Source: Hippopus hippopus (lineage: Eukaryota; Mollusca; Bivalvia; Cardiida; Cardiidae). Taken from it: DNA of 64,000 bases. Location: contig OX328105.1 of NCBI GenBank assembly GCA_946811185.2, forward strand, positions 50,220,845 through 50,284,844, written 5' to 3'. The notes under the pieces are model-generated. The model worked only from the letters and a program-made list of their open reading frames with translations, had not been told where the DNA came from and ran no database searches. The translations under genes and the position numbers were made by a program. Below are positions 32,310 to 43,400 of this stretch, one piece after another. The first letter of the stretch is position 1. The number at the start of each line of letters is the position of its first letter.

Positions 32310-32512
32310 TTAAAGAAAGCTCGCGGGAAGAGTAGATAAGGGACAAAACCGATATCTCAATTTGTCATGTATTTTTATTCCGCGCTTCGATACAGCTTAG
32401 AATTGTGGTTTTTGTGAACCTTTCCTTATACACACTGGAGAGACCTTACGTTCTTGCTCCGGGTCAACGCTATTGCTCCTGTCAATTGAACGTACCCGCT
32501 CCAGGTAAAAAC

Positions 32513-32538
32513 ATGGCTGCGCCCATAAGATTTTGCAG
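32513..32538 (+). CDS. Candidate tiny first coding exon with consensus splice donor
   Basis: atggctgcgcccataagatt plus ttgcag is followed directly by gtaagt (32539-32544), a perfect GT donor consensus. It would encode M-A-A-P-I-R-F-C and a split codon. The ATGGC(T/G)GC start context is typical of animal first exons, and the preceding 60 bp are locally GC-richer (gctccgggtcaacgctattg). No downstream exon could be identified in the following kilobases. Alternatively this is chance. Confidence 0.3.
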
Positions 32539-32544
32539 GTAAGT

Positions 32545-33654
32545 ACAAAATCATATTTTTTTTACATGTTAATGAATAGATATGCAGTTGAAGGTTGTCG
32601 CACGGAATGTCTGGGATGTCAGTGCACGTTAATCTGTAGTTCTTTTGGTGGTTAATCGTTTGTGGAAGATGTTTAATCCGATAAACTTCCGTCGGCGACT
32701 ACGATTTCTGGAAAATCAATACTTGGAGTCTCCAGAAACCTTTGTTAAACATATACACTCGATATTCTGAAATGTGTGCTGTGTCAGGTGACCTATATAA
32801 TGATTATTCCTCACAACTATAAATCGAAAAAAAAATTAAATTGCAATTACATGTATAAAGCGATATTTTGCCATTTTTGCATTACAACGTAACATGCTCC
32901 TAAATTCAATACGACGATCCAGCTCCTGAGTTGAAACACGATAAGCGTAAGTCCTCGTGTTCCAGGAAACAATTTTGTCATTTTGGTCAAGATTCTATTT
33001 TAATTATCGTGGTCATAGTTATAGGTTCACCATCGTTGATAATAGCAATAATTATCATTATGAATGACCAACTATATATTCCAAATCAGCTGAACATCTA
33101 TAGACATCGGTTCAGACATTAGTTTCAGGCTAAATAGTGAATTCTACAGAAATACAATACACCCCAAAAGAACAGGTGCAGTGTTCAACACTGTGGCCTA
33201 GTCACATCTCTAAGATTACATTGTCATCCTTATGTGGTATTGTGGTTAGTGAACATATTTTACACAGCCTATTGTAAAACCTGTATATTTTAACCCTTTA
33301 CCAATATTTCCTAATTTAAATAAACTGATGTAGAATACTAAGCAAAACATTTGGGCTTTATAATTTTCTTTTGTCACATTGTATTCTATCAATGAGATAA
33401 GTATCTTTCAGTTTAGTCACATTTTAAACTGATTTCTGCAACTTGATACCTGTCGATATAGATCGGTAGATCGGTTCAAATGTGTAGTTTAATAAATAAT
33501 TGAATGGCAGTACAATACAACAGCACGTTGAACCTTTCCTTTTTTTATTAATAGGCCTGATCTTATTGAGCATGTATTCAGGCGATCTCGGGTTCTCTGT
33601 TTCTCTCCCCAATTTTATTAAGCTGGCAGAGTCAGACACTCATCGTCAAAAAAT
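32545..33654. other. Non-coding, nothing recognised (possible first intron)
   Basis: AT-rich sequence after the donor candidate. The 63-codon frame at 32931-33122 is Ile-rich and not convincing. Confidence 0.35.
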
Positions 33655-33663
33655 GGAGAGAGA

Positions 33664-33698
<35 letters not shown>
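33655..33698 (+). repeat. (GA)n microsatellite
   Basis: About 20 gagaga units with two gg interruptions. A related agagagagggagagacag tail follows. Confidence 0.95.
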
Positions 33699-33700
<2 letters not shown>

Positions 33701-33724
33701 GAATGAATAGAGAGAGGGAGAGAC

Positions 33725-34898
33725 AGGGTGGTGCGGATTTGTCTGATAGGCCTTTGTCTTCTCAATTTGTTTCAGAAAGTAACGATCCTAAGTTGTTTGT
33801 AACAATTTTATATACACACTTTGTGAGTTTTTTTTTTTTTCCTTATGAAAGTGGTCATTGCTGAATACATATTTCATTCAGATATTAAGGTAGTACCATC
33901 CTAATGGAAAACAGCTATTTCCAATATAATATTATACTACAAAATCAGCTATAATTAAAAATGAGTATTATTGTACTACTTTAACCGAGCCACTTTTTCC
34001 TTTTTTTCCTTCTTAGAATTATCATTTATAAATCTAAAACCACTATATTCTCATTACAAAGGAAGATAATAATTACCTCCCTTTTCAGGAAACTAACAAA
34101 AGTATCAACAAATAATTTCAAGATAGACATCAAAGGAATTTCTGGTCGGTTAGAAATGTGCAAAAATGTTATAATATCAGTATAAATCCTTATTTATCAG
34201 CTAATATGAAATTTTATTCCATGTTGCACTAGAAGCGTTAGGATGGTAATACCTTAAATTCAAATTTTATCGGAAAATGAAACATACATGATACAAATGT
34301 AAGTTAGCGGTTTAAATGTACGAAGTATTAACCCTTTGGGTGTAAGAAAAAAAGTCGTCTGCAACATGATTTCTTTCAGTATGAAAATATGAAAATACTT
34401 TTAAAAAATCTGCCGTAGATAATCACAAATAATTCGTTCTTTTTCCCCTTATCTATGCATAGTAACACTACACACAAATTGCGAAATGTCATGATCAGGC
34501 ACCGCAAGCTTCGGTAGCGGTTGATCCGGGACTGCATTATTTTCCTATGTCGTTTTCTGGTGCCAAAAGATTTAAGGATTTACCGGATCTGTTTTCATGC
34601 AAAAAATAAAAAAAACTATGCATCTATATAACTTTAGTGTATTTCACACACACACAAAAAAAAGGCTTGTTAATTTGAAACAAATTTGTCATTCGTCATT
34701 TGTAAGCTACTTTAAGGTTTAAATAGGGTATACTGTTTTGCAAAGGTGTGAAAAGATCTTTACATATCTTAGTATTAGATATAACTAGATGCTTTTAGGT
34801 GTGCAGCTGACAAGGCATATGGTTGGTTGTTCATTGATGATCATTATTATTAATTTACATTAACCAAGAGGAGTCTTGTGATGACGATATCGAAGATG
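33725..34898. other. Non-coding, nothing recognised
   Basis: AT-rich. The cgtctgcaacatgatttctt phrase near 34347 faintly recalls family A but is not enough to call a copy. Confidence 0.4.
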
Positions 34899-34965
34899 AT
34901 AGTTATAATAGTTATGGATCTAGTGCATGATAGTTATGATAGTTATGGATCTTGTGCATGATACT
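34899..34965 (+). repeat. Short tandem duplication, about 33-bp unit
   Basis: gatagttataatagttatgg atctagtgcat is followed by gatagttatgatagttatgg atcttgtgcat. Confidence 0.9.
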
Positions 34966-35034
34966 GTCTGTCATCAAGCTCTTCATGTATATAATGACAT
35001 TTCATTTCAAAAGCATCAATAATCAGGACGAGAA

Positions 35035-35075
35035 ACCTGACTGACAGAAAGACCGAAAGACGGACAGAAAGACAG
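35035..35075 (+). repeat. Degenerate (GACNGAAA)n
   Basis: tgacagaaagaccgaaagac ggacagaaagac. Confidence 0.8.
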
Positions 35076-35387
35076 TTATACATATTGATCAAAAAAGACA
35101 AATTATTTGACTAAACTCCGAGACAATCGCTTCTAATATCGTACTCTGTTTGAACTCAAGACCTGGATGGTTTTATTGAGTTTTGGAGCATGGAGCGTTG
35201 CCTATAAAAAATGACAGGAAGTTGCTCTATAATGAACATCGTGTATTTTTTTTTCTTAGAACTGGTGAATAAAGCATATATGAATCACTTGGCAGAGCAC
35301 AAATTTCAGAATATCGTGTTTGTATGTTTAACAAAGCTTTTTGCTGACTTTCGCGTGTTGATTATTCAGAAATCATAGTCGCTTACG

Positions 35388-35628
35388 GATTGATCGATTG
35401 ATTGTATGGTGTTTAACGCCGTTTTCAATATTATTTCAGTTATATCGCGGCGGCCAGTGCACCTATCCATGCTTTCCTGGAGTCTCTTTTACCAGTACTC
35501 CGCACAATTTTCTTTCCAAGCCACTGGCTGCGTTCCCACATAATCATCGTCGAAACAATGGTCATCGGTGGGAGAGGAATGAATCCTGTCGCAGTGACTA
35601 TCATCAATCCTCGGGTCGCTGTCGGAAG
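35388..35628 (-). repeat. tRNA-derived SINE, type 1, head-truncated
   Basis: The plus strand starts with the tail complement (gattgattgtatggtgttta, acgccgttttcaatattatt, tcagttatatcgcggcggcc) and runs into the body (tccacataatcatcgtcg-type segment, gaatcctgtcgcagtgacta). The tRNA head is missing apart from tcctcgggtcgctgtcgg. Confidence 0.85.
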
Positions 35629-35642
35629 TTTGTGGGATTAAA

Positions 35643-35836
35643 CGTCTTCAGACTTGAAAGTATTTACAGACGACAAATCAAACGTGGCTAAAATATGGAT
35701 TTCTATTCTGGACGGGAAGAAAATAATTTGGGATAAGGAGAAAATACTGGACACCAGCTCTTTCTCCTTTTTCCCTCATTGTTTCCAAAAGTCTTCTTCC
35801 GCAGGATCGTTTTAATCAGGATTGTTTGGTAAAGGG
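35643..35836 (+). mobile_element. Family A MITE, left end lost
   Basis: aagtatttacagacgacaaa, aaggagaaaatactggacac / cagctctttctcctttttcc, ggattgtttggtaaagggtt. It ends at TTAA (35837-35840), which borders the minisatellite. Confidence 0.8.
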
Positions 35837-35840
35837 TTAA

Positions 35841-36883
35841 AGCACGTGCTGTCTGCGTCCACACACGTTACATCTATCTAAGGTTTGCGCCGTCTGCGTC
35901 CACACGCATATAACATGGATAAAAAGCATTTGTCGTCTGCCTCCACACACGTATAACATCGATCTAAGGCACATGCCGACTGCGTCCATACGCATATGAC
36001 ATCGACATAAAACATGGATGGTCTGTGTCCTGTCAAATGTATTATGGATCTGAAGCATGTGCTGCCTGCGTCAACATACATCAAAAATGAATCTATTTAA
36101 AGCATGTGCATCTACATGTTACGGATTTAACACATGTGCCGCCTGGGTTCATACACAAATAACAACGATCTAAAGCATGTGTCGTCTGCGTCAACAAACG
36201 TATTTCATCGACCTAAAGCATGTGCCGTCTGCATCCGTCTACATACATACAACATCGATCAGAAGCAAGTGACGTCTGCGTCTACACACATATGATATGG
36301 AACAAAAGCAAGTGTAGTCTACGTCAGCACCATATAGCATCGATTTGAAGCATGTGCTGTCTGCGTCTACACACATACAACATCGATTAAAAGCATGTGT
36401 AGTCTGCGTCAGCACCATATAGCATCGATTTAAAGCATGTGCTGTCTGCGTCTACACACATACAACATCGATCAAAAGCATGTGTAGTCTGCGTCAGCAC
36501 CATACAGCATCTATCTAAAGCATGTGCTGTCTGCGTCCACACACATACAACATCGATCAAAAGAATGTGTAGTCTGCGTCGGCACCATAAAGCATCTATC
36601 TAAAGCATGTGCCGTCTGCGTCCACACACGTTACATCGATCTAAAACATGTGCCGTCTGCGATCACGCACCGGTAACATCGATCTAAAACATGTACCGTC
36701 TGCGTCCATAAAAGTACAATATCGATCTAAAGCATGTTCTGTCATGCTTCCATACACATTTAACATGGATCTAAAGCATGTGCCTTCTTTCGTCCACACA
36801 CATATAACATGGATCTAAAACATGTGCCGTCTGCGTCCACACACATGTAACATAGATCTAAAGCATATGCCGTCTGCGTCCGC
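35841..36883. repeat. 43-bp minisatellite, about 24 units, with 85-bp higher-order repeats
   Basis: Each unit contains gcatgtgccgtctgcgtcca, then cacacatataacatcgatct and aa. In 36290-36610 two unit types alternate, one with ctgcgtctacacacatacaa and one with ctgcgtcagcaccatatagc, giving an 85-bp dimeric repeat present about four times. No credible reading frame crosses the array. Confidence 0.92.
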
Positions 36884-37175
36884 AGTGCTCATACATCTTA
36901 TCCACCCTTTAAAAGCTGCACGGTGCTCTTCTGATTGTCGAATCGATTTTACTCATTGCCAGGTGACTAGATTTAGGTTTTAGCAGTTTTAGATAAAATA
37001 ATTGTTTTTGAGTAGAAAACACTACAAGAAACTTTCCCCACGATGTTTTTAAAAGACTTAATTTTCAGTCAGGGTCAATGAAACTCGGGATCATTTGGTG
37101 AAGTTAAATATGTATTCAATGTATTCACGTGTATTTATTCTTGATTCTTGTTGATAATCACGTACTACAAGAATA
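36884..37175. other. Non-coding, nothing recognised
   Basis: Short unique spacer containing a weak family A-like ttccccacgatgtttttaaa phrase near 37035. Confidence 0.4.
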
Positions 37176-37310
37176 CTTTCGGGAAAGCAGCCAGTGGTCT
37201 AGGAAGAATATTGTGCATAGTACTGGTAAGAGAAACTCCAGGAAAACATAGATAGGTGTACTGGTCGGAGCGATATAACAGAAATAATGCTCAAAATGCC
37301 TTTAAACGAA
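37176..37310 (+). repeat. 5'-truncated SINE (shared 3' domain)
   Basis: gggaaagcagccagtggtct, gtactggtaagagaaactcc, ataggtgtactggtcggagc. Its usual caatcaatc tail is replaced by a cgaacgaac-type tail. Confidence 0.85.
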
Positions 37311-37378
37311 CGAACGACCGCAAGAACGAACGAATGCTGGTATGAACGAATAAACAAAAAGAAACAAAGAAACAAGGA
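37306..37378 (+). repeat. (CGAA)n/(AAAC)n SINE tail expansion
   Basis: cgaacgaacgaccgcaagaa cgaacgaatg, then aaacaaaaagaaacaaagaa. Confidence 0.8.
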
Positions 37379-37544
37379 TGCTTTCAAAATCGTCAACTTG
37401 AAATTCTTTTCAGGAAGTATCTAGTTTCAAGAAGTATTTCTACTTCAATCTTTACAACGTTCATTAATATATTGTTTAAAGTTATCAGCATTTCAAATCC
37501 GTCATTCCTTTTAAAATTTTTTTAGCGGCATAGGCAAATACAGA

Positions 37545-37719
37545 GAATTTTACGGACGTCATAGATCAAGATCAGACTGTACAGAACGTGCAGTCTGATC
37601 TTGGATCTATACCGTCCGCTTGTTTAGTTAAGCCTGTAGCATAAAAATCTGTCCAAGTTTCTGTGAATTATTTTCATTCGTCGAAAGAGGTCGAATCTAT
37701 AAATTTGGCTTCATAAGTG
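37545..37719 (-). mobile_element. Family C2 MITE
   Basis: gacgtcatagatcaagatca / ctgatcttggatctataccg, gtttagttaagcctgtagca, cgtcgaaagaggtcgaatct, ending at TTAA 37720-37723. Confidence 0.85.
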
Positions 37720-37723
37720 TTAA

Positions 37724-37962
37724 TTCTTTACCATTCAGTCATGAGTTTTAACAACCCTAACTGAAAAAGAATTCTGAAAACACGATGGGAAATGGAGAAA
37801 ATGCTGGTTACCAGCATTTCTTCCTTTTTCCATTGTGTTTTCTAGTCTTCCAGAAACAAATTCCAATTCTTGAGTAACGAGTCACATTTATTTTGTCATC
37901 TGCAAAATGCTCTCAGTTCGGACTAATGTTAGTCTAAAATTTTGACATGTGGTCATGAAGTT
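37724..37962 (-). mobile_element. Family A MITE, shares TTAA with the preceding C2
   Basis: ttctttaccattcagtcatg, gaaatggagaaaatgctggt / taccagcatttcttcctttt, tgtcatctgcaaaatgctct. Right end gaagttaaa. The common TTAA at 37720-37723 serves both elements. Confidence 0.8.
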
Positions 37963-38027
37963 AAATGTCCGCGTGTTCGTGTGAGATTCTAACGCCAGGT
38001 AGATCAGGCATGGTGTTGTTTTTCTTG

Positions 38028-38255
38028 TTCTGGCTTTAATCCTTTACTTCATAGAGTGCTAAATATTTTCCTTTGGTTGGAAGTCCCCAAAAGATTGCAG
38101 TTAGAACTCTGTTTTTATCAGACAACAAAAATTTTGAAATTTTGATTTTTTTTTCTTGTTCAGGCTTTAATCCTTTAACCCATAGTGTGCTTAATGTTTT
38201 CCATCAATCGGAAATCCCCAAAATATTGCAGTTAGAACTCTTTTTTTTTTTTTTT
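38028..38255 (+). repeat. Tandem duplication, about 130-bp unit
   Basis: ggctttaatcctttacttca ... ccccaaaagattgcagttag (from 38031) is repeated as ggctttaatcctttaaccca ... ccccaaaatattgcagttag (from 38163). Confidence 0.85.
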
Positions 38256-38257
38256 TT

Positions 38258-38449
38258 TGGACAAAATTTCAGACCCACCGATATTCAAAGCTTTTGAAGA
38301 CGACAAATGAAATGATGGAATTTGCTATTCAAAGGGTGAAAATCTTCGTGGGATAACGAGAAAGTAGCATTTCTCAGGATTTAGTAATGTTTTTAAAAGT
38401 CTTGTTCGTCAGGGTGCTACAACAACGGATCGTCTTGTGAGGATTTAAA
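38258..38449 (+). mobile_element. Family A MITE, hairpin lost
   Basis: ttggacaaaatttcagaccc, gcttttgaagacgacaaatg, cgtgggataacgagaaagta. The right half is diverged. Confidence 0.65.
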
Positions 38450-38469
38450 AATCAGGCTACATTTTTTTC

Positions 38470-38686
38470 AGCTCTTTACCGAACTGTTTTACACTTGTCC
38501 GTATTGAAAGCATTAGCCAAAAAATTGAATATAATTCAAACTATATAGCATTTGCTTTTTAAAGGAAAGAATTGCGGAAAAAGGAGAAAATGCTTGTTAC
38601 CAGCATTTTCTCCTTTTCCACCATGTTTTCAAAAGCCCTCTTCCTCAAGTTCACTAAAACTGAGGATTGTATGGCAGCAGGTTAAA
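38470..38686 (+). mobile_element. Family A MITE
   Basis: gctctttaccgaactgtttt, aaaaaggagaaaatgcttgt / taccagcattttctcctttt, tatggcagcaggttaaa. Confidence 0.85.
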
Positions 38687-38689
38687 GCC

Positions 38690-39384
38690 GTAATATCTCA
38701 CGAAATGTTATATGGTCTAGCAAGCCTTTTGCGAGTTTTACAACCTTTCTTTATTGATGAGTTAAACAAAATTTTAACTTGAAAGCCAAATCCTGTCAGA
38801 TTTTTTTGCTCATAACAGTACCTCAAGAACTGACGTAGGCCTAGATGTATATGTGTTTTTAGATTTAAATGGAGCCTATTCGCATCTTTGACAGGCGTGT
38901 ACATTACTGATGGAAAATAGGTCCAAGGAAACTTGCACATTGTAACTCTGTTTTGAATCGAAAAATGATAAAATTCACACCTTTGCCACAATCAATAATT
39001 TTGACAGTGAATTTTACAAAAAAATCTCGGTCAGCAGTGCTTTAAAAATGAGGCGGATGATATCGACCGAATACGGCACTATTTGCTTATCTCGCTTTTG
39101 TGTAAGATAAGAATATTCGTACTTGCTGTGTTGCGATTAACATAACTCAAAGTTATGTAATAAAACATACTTTGGGGAAAGAATATTGCTTCTTTGAATG
39201 ATACATTGAACTTCGCTTTTCATTTACTTTTCACCTATAAAATTTATTTCTCGAGGTATATATTACAAGTGGGGGTCATGATAACTGCTTTATCTCTATG
39301 GGATTGTTTGTCAGCGATCAAACTACATATCAAGATGTCTAATCCTTTTACCCGCACCTTCTAACCCATTTGCTGCATTGTCAT
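38690..39384. other. Non-coding, nothing recognised
   Basis: Unique AT-rich flank of the large inverted-repeat element. Confidence 0.4.
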
Positions 39385-39388
39385 TTAA

Positions 39389-39556
39389 GGAATGAAGAGA
39401 ACTTTTTTTGTTTTCATGGAGGTATTAAAAAAAAGAAAAACCTAATCACACTGTATGAAAGCGCGAGGCGGTTTCATACAAAAGTGTGATTAGGTTTTTT
39501 TTTCATACCTCCATGAAAACAAAAAAAAAAACAAAAAAAAAAATTCTCTTCATTCC
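39389..39556. repeat. Left tip hairpin of the giant element
   Basis: The tip is itself palindromic: tttcatggaggtattaaaaa and aaacctaatcacactgtatg on one side, catacaaaagtgtgattagg and catacctccatgaaaac on the other. It folds around gcgcgaggcggttt and is bordered by homopolymer A/T runs. Confidence 0.9.
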
Positions 39557-41013
39557 TTATAATTCAATATCACAGACAACAAATATGCACTTAAATTTTA
39601 CTCTAACTGCTTTTTTTGTAAATCCAACATTGCGTATTTATTTAAAGTCCATTTCATTGATAATTCATAGCACGGTAAATCTGCTTGTTCATGACGTAAT
39701 AATGACGTAAATTCATGACGTCATTATAGTATTGAACATTGGCAGATTCTGTAGATTTATTATTAGAACTTCAATACGCTAGAATTAGTTGAAAATAAGT
39801 TTGATAGGACCCAGCAAAGTGACAGTGAGTTTAAGCTCTCTCTTTGAATTTACTGTTGGATTTTTTTTTTTTTTAATATTCAGAAGAAATAAATTCAGCT
39901 AGCAATTCGAACTTCGGACTCGATATAAAATCAGAACGAAAAACATTATGAATTCTCGTTTACATGTTTGTTTATATTAATTTGACTGCAAAAGTAGTTC
40001 CAGCACTGCTGATATTTTTTTTTTTCATGGAGCTATGAAATTTTTTTTTCAGCCAATCAGAACTCGCCAATGTTCATGAAAAAAACTAATATTGAATTAT
40101 TTTACGATGATAAAAAATGATCCATTTTATTTCATGGTTTGGGTAATTTATCGGGAAAAAATTGTGGATTATAAGGTTTGATAATTCATGGTTACGACCA
40201 GTGAAATTGACCGTAAATATTTTCGTTACTCTTCAATGAAAAGTGGAAAAAGGGGTTTCCGTGCACTAGTTACCTAGGTTAAAGACGATCGCTACAGTTT
40301 CGCCATTTTTTGAAAACATTCAGAATTTCACGAAACTTTGTTTGGTGATAGTATATTATCTGATCTACAAAAATAGGAGATGAAAAAAAGGGGTCACCAG
40401 CTTTGGGAAAATTCTATGTGTATTTCTCTTAGTACACCCTGCATCGCGACAGTTCAGGATGAAATTTCACCTATGAAAACTAAGTCTATGTATGTTTTTT
40501 TAAATGACAACAATTGTAAGCAAATTTGATGTCTTTGTATTGGTGAAACATCAAATGTAATGAAAAAAATAATTTAGAGTATACTGAGTATCAATCTTTA
40601 AAAAAAAAAAAAAGCCCTTAACTTATGGCTAAAGCACATTTATTTTTGAAAAAAAAAAAAAAAAAAAAAAAAAAATGAAATAAAAAAAAAACAAAGTGTA
40701 TCTTTCAAAGTTATTTTTTTTAATGTTCTAACATTCAGATTTTTTTTATTTTTTCTATAAATAATATTCAGGTAAGTAAAAGAATCAGGCTTAAAACAAA
40801 TAGGTCACCAGCCTTATTTTTTAAGAAAATACTTTTTAAGTTTGTGGGTGGGGCACTAACTAATGAGTAAATGTAGGGTTTGTCAAAGACAAAGACATTA
40901 TATGAAGTAAATTATCTCAGTTTTTCAACAATTGAACAATGTTTATAAGATTAACTTTGTTGGTCATAATGAACCAATCCATAGAATATAAATGTAATAC
41001 TCATGTTAGCATT

Positions 41014-41225
41014 AAACCCATTACCAAACGACAAATTTTAGACTCTTCTAAATTTGACGCGTTTGCAGACACTAAACCAAAACCTGGTATTCATGTATCA
41101 CAGTTCTTTGATGGGTCAGAAATTATTGTGCGAAAAGGAGAAATCAATCAGTAGGAGTAATTTCTCCTTTTGACATCAATGTTTTCTAATGTCTGCTGCA
41201 GACTCATCAAGCTAAGGGATAACCT
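41014..41225 (+). mobile_element. Family A-like unit inside the left arm
   Basis: cccattaccaaacgacaaat, gacgcgtttgcagacactaa, cgaaaaggagaaatcaatca / gtaggagtaatttctccttt. Its centre differs from ordinary family A (gagaaat...atttctcc). It is present in inverse at 43180-43400, so it predates or belongs to the arm duplication. Confidence 0.75.
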
Positions 41226-41268
41226 GGTAAAAAAGAAAGAGTTACAGCCCCTTGTTTTCTGCAAGTCT

Positions 41269-41475
41269 TTACCAAGTGACATAATTTTGGACTAGACCAA
41301 ACTGAAAGCATCTGCATCTGAAAAGATGTTTTAGCTCGACGATACGTCTGCCAGATAGAGCGCTAGTAGTAGCATTTGTGTCCATATTTCCACTGTTAGG
41401 TGACGTAGTTAGGTGATTCACTTTGACTTTCAGTCCGATCTTTTGAAAGAGTAATTTCGCATTCTTGCCTCTCAT
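41269..41475 (-). pseudogene. Short conserved frame in left arm, possible transposase fragment
   Basis: 68 codons, open from MRGKNAKLLFQKIGLKVKVN onward and including SGRRIVELKHLF. The last 16 codons read through the family A end sequence, so the C-terminus is not original. An equally long frame lies at 42930-43136 in the other arm, with about 13 nucleotide differences that mostly change amino acids, so there is no sign of purifying selection. The GRRIV motif recalls N-terminal regions of Mutator/Kolobok-type transposase relatives; this is a weak, memory-based suggestion. Confidence 0.35.
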
Positions 41476-41669
41476 ATAATTATTTGGCTTGATTCAAATA
41501 CTTTTTTGTTTGTTTTGCTGACATGAAACGACCCATTTTAGTTCTTCATTCTGCAGACATTGACAAGTGTGGCAAGATCACTGTGTTAGGTGTTTACCGT
41601 TTCGAGTAAAAGGTGAGCGTGATAGTTACACGAAGCATGAAAATGGAAACTGTCGCGAACGTCGTTAAC

Positions 41670-42726
41670 AGTGTGTGCCATTCAACAAGTCGAAGTATGA
41701 CTTAATTTAACGCGTATTCACCATACATTTCTCGCGTCTATAGTAATATTGTAATGCGTTCTTATGTGGTGGGAGGTACGCCACGGGGGATTACCGAGAA
41801 CAACAGTGCTGCATTTTGACAAAGTACCGTCAGAAAAGGATTAGAAGCATGAAATGAATTGAATATCTTTTTTTTCTTTGGTGCTGCGCCATTCATAAAA
41901 AATATTACCGATAATGTTCACTCGTGGAAATACATTTCGATCTTTCACCGGAAAAAAAAAAAACCTCTATATCTTTATGAGATTATCGTTGTCTGCGCAT
42001 GTCATATTCTTCGAAGATTCGACCTGTCTGCTATGACGCATCACCCATCTCCGTATACCTGGGAAAAGTGGGGCTTTTACCGAAACTACTAGCCTATTAC
42101 CCAAGCATGTAGGACCTGTTTTAATAAATGGCCGGTGCATAGGTTACATGCTAGCCGATCATAGCTGAATGAATTGCACCAGGTAGCGTTTTATTGGGTA
42201 AACGTTTATTTCATTTTGAAATTCGAAGTAACGGTTGTTGTTTTGAAAAGTAGTCCGAACATATAGTGCTGTACACTGGCAAACTCCAGGGTAAAGTAGT
42301 TTCCCTTTCAGAGCCCCGTATACATAGCTACACTTTGAACACAAAATCCAAAATGGTGGAGTCGATCGATACGAGCCTCCCACAAGACAAAGGTAGTGAG
42401 TAGCCTGCACCATATTATCACTAGTTTCCCTTGATGGTTGTCACTAAAGTGTCACTAAAGTGGAAAGAATGGATCATATTTTCAAAATAAATGAATATAG
42501 TTACATACATTATCATTTGTTCTCATTCTAAGACAAATTTACGGGGTTAAAACGAGCCATCCCTTCGTCAGGTAAGCAAGTTGTGAAGTTTCGAAACTCA
42601 TACATTGTAACGTTAAAAGAATAAGCTAATGGTCGTTTGAGGCAATTAATTGTCGTTTACTTTTGCCAACAAATCATTAAAATGCATAGTTAATGTACTT
42701 ACCTTGAAGTTGTTTAAATCCATGTT
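41670..42726. other. Loop of the giant element
   Basis: Single-copy within the inverted repeat. It contains dispersed repeat H and no credible gene; the 84-codon minus frame at 42159-42413 overlaps the repeat. Confidence 0.6.
41755..42256 (+). repeat. Dispersed repeat H, copy 2 (most complete)
   Basis: Joins the module seen at 24990-25300 (41755-41940) to the module seen at 944-1413 (42016-42256, including gcataggttacatgctagc and accaggtagcgttttattg). It therefore defines the order of the full repeat. It lies entirely in the loop of the giant element. Confidence 0.7.
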
Positions 42727-42929
42727 TAACGACGTTCGCGACAGTTTCCATTTTCACGCTTCGTGTTACTCTCACGCTCACCTTTTTACTCAAAAACGAT
42801 GAGCACGTAACACAATTGATCTTGCCACATTTGTCAATGCCTGCAGAATGGATAAACCAAGAACTAAAACGGGTCGTTTCATGTCAGCAAAATGAAGAAA
42901 AGGTTATTTGAATCAAGCCAAATAATTAT

Positions 42930-43136
42930 ATGAGAGGCAAGAATCCAAAATTACGCTTTCAAAAGATCGGACTGAAAGTCAAAGTGAATCACCTAACTAC
43001 GTCACCTAACAACGGAAATGAGGACACAGATGCTACTGCTAGCGCTCTATCTGGTAGACGTATCGTCGAGGTAAAACATCCTTTCAGTTGCAGATGCTTT
43101 CAGTTTGGTCTAGTCCAAAATTATGTCACTTGGTAA
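42930..43136 (+). pseudogene. Short conserved frame in right arm
   Basis: Counterpart of 41269-41475: 68 codons, with GNEDTDATASALSGRRIVEV replacing the left version's GNMDTNATTSALSGRRIVEL. Both open frames end in the same family A-derived tail. It is not a gene in its own right. Confidence 0.35.
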
Positions 43137-43179
43137 AGACTTGCAGAAAACGAGGGGCTGTACATAACTCTTTCTCCTT

Positions 43180-43400
43180 TACCTGGTTGTCCCTTAGCTT
43201 GATGAGTCTGCAGCAGACAACATTAAAAAACATTGATGTCAAAAGGAGAAATTGCTCCTAACGACTGATTTCTTCTTTTCGCATAATGATTTCTTACCCA
43301 TTAAAGAACCGTGATACATGAATACCAGGTTTTGGTTTAGCGTCTGCAAACGCGTCAAATTTAGAAGAGTCTAAAATTAGTCGCTTGGAAACGGGTAATG
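43180..43400 (-). mobile_element. Family A-like unit inside the right arm
   Basis: Inverse counterpart of 41014-41225: caaaaggagaaattgctcct / tgatttcttcttttcgcata, agcgtctgcaaacgcgtcaa, ctaaaattagtcgcttgga. Confidence 0.75.

Larger units (their letters stand above)
39560..41669 (+). repeat. Left arm of the giant element
   Basis: Landmarks shared with the right arm in inverse: ccaatcagaactcgccaatg, cagcactgctgatatt, ggggtcaccagctttgggaa, gggtggggcactaactaatg, ctgacatgaaacgaccca. A cluster of atgacgta/atgacgtcat motifs sits at 39690-39727. Confidence 0.85.

Noticed and set aside
32931..33122. Second exon for the 32513 candidate
   Set aside because: No acceptor/frame continuity and Ile-rich low-complexity peptide.
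35837..36084. Cysteine-rich minus-strand frames across the minisatellite
   Set aside because: They are products of the 43-bp repeat read in frame; the period is not a multiple of three, and they stop quickly.
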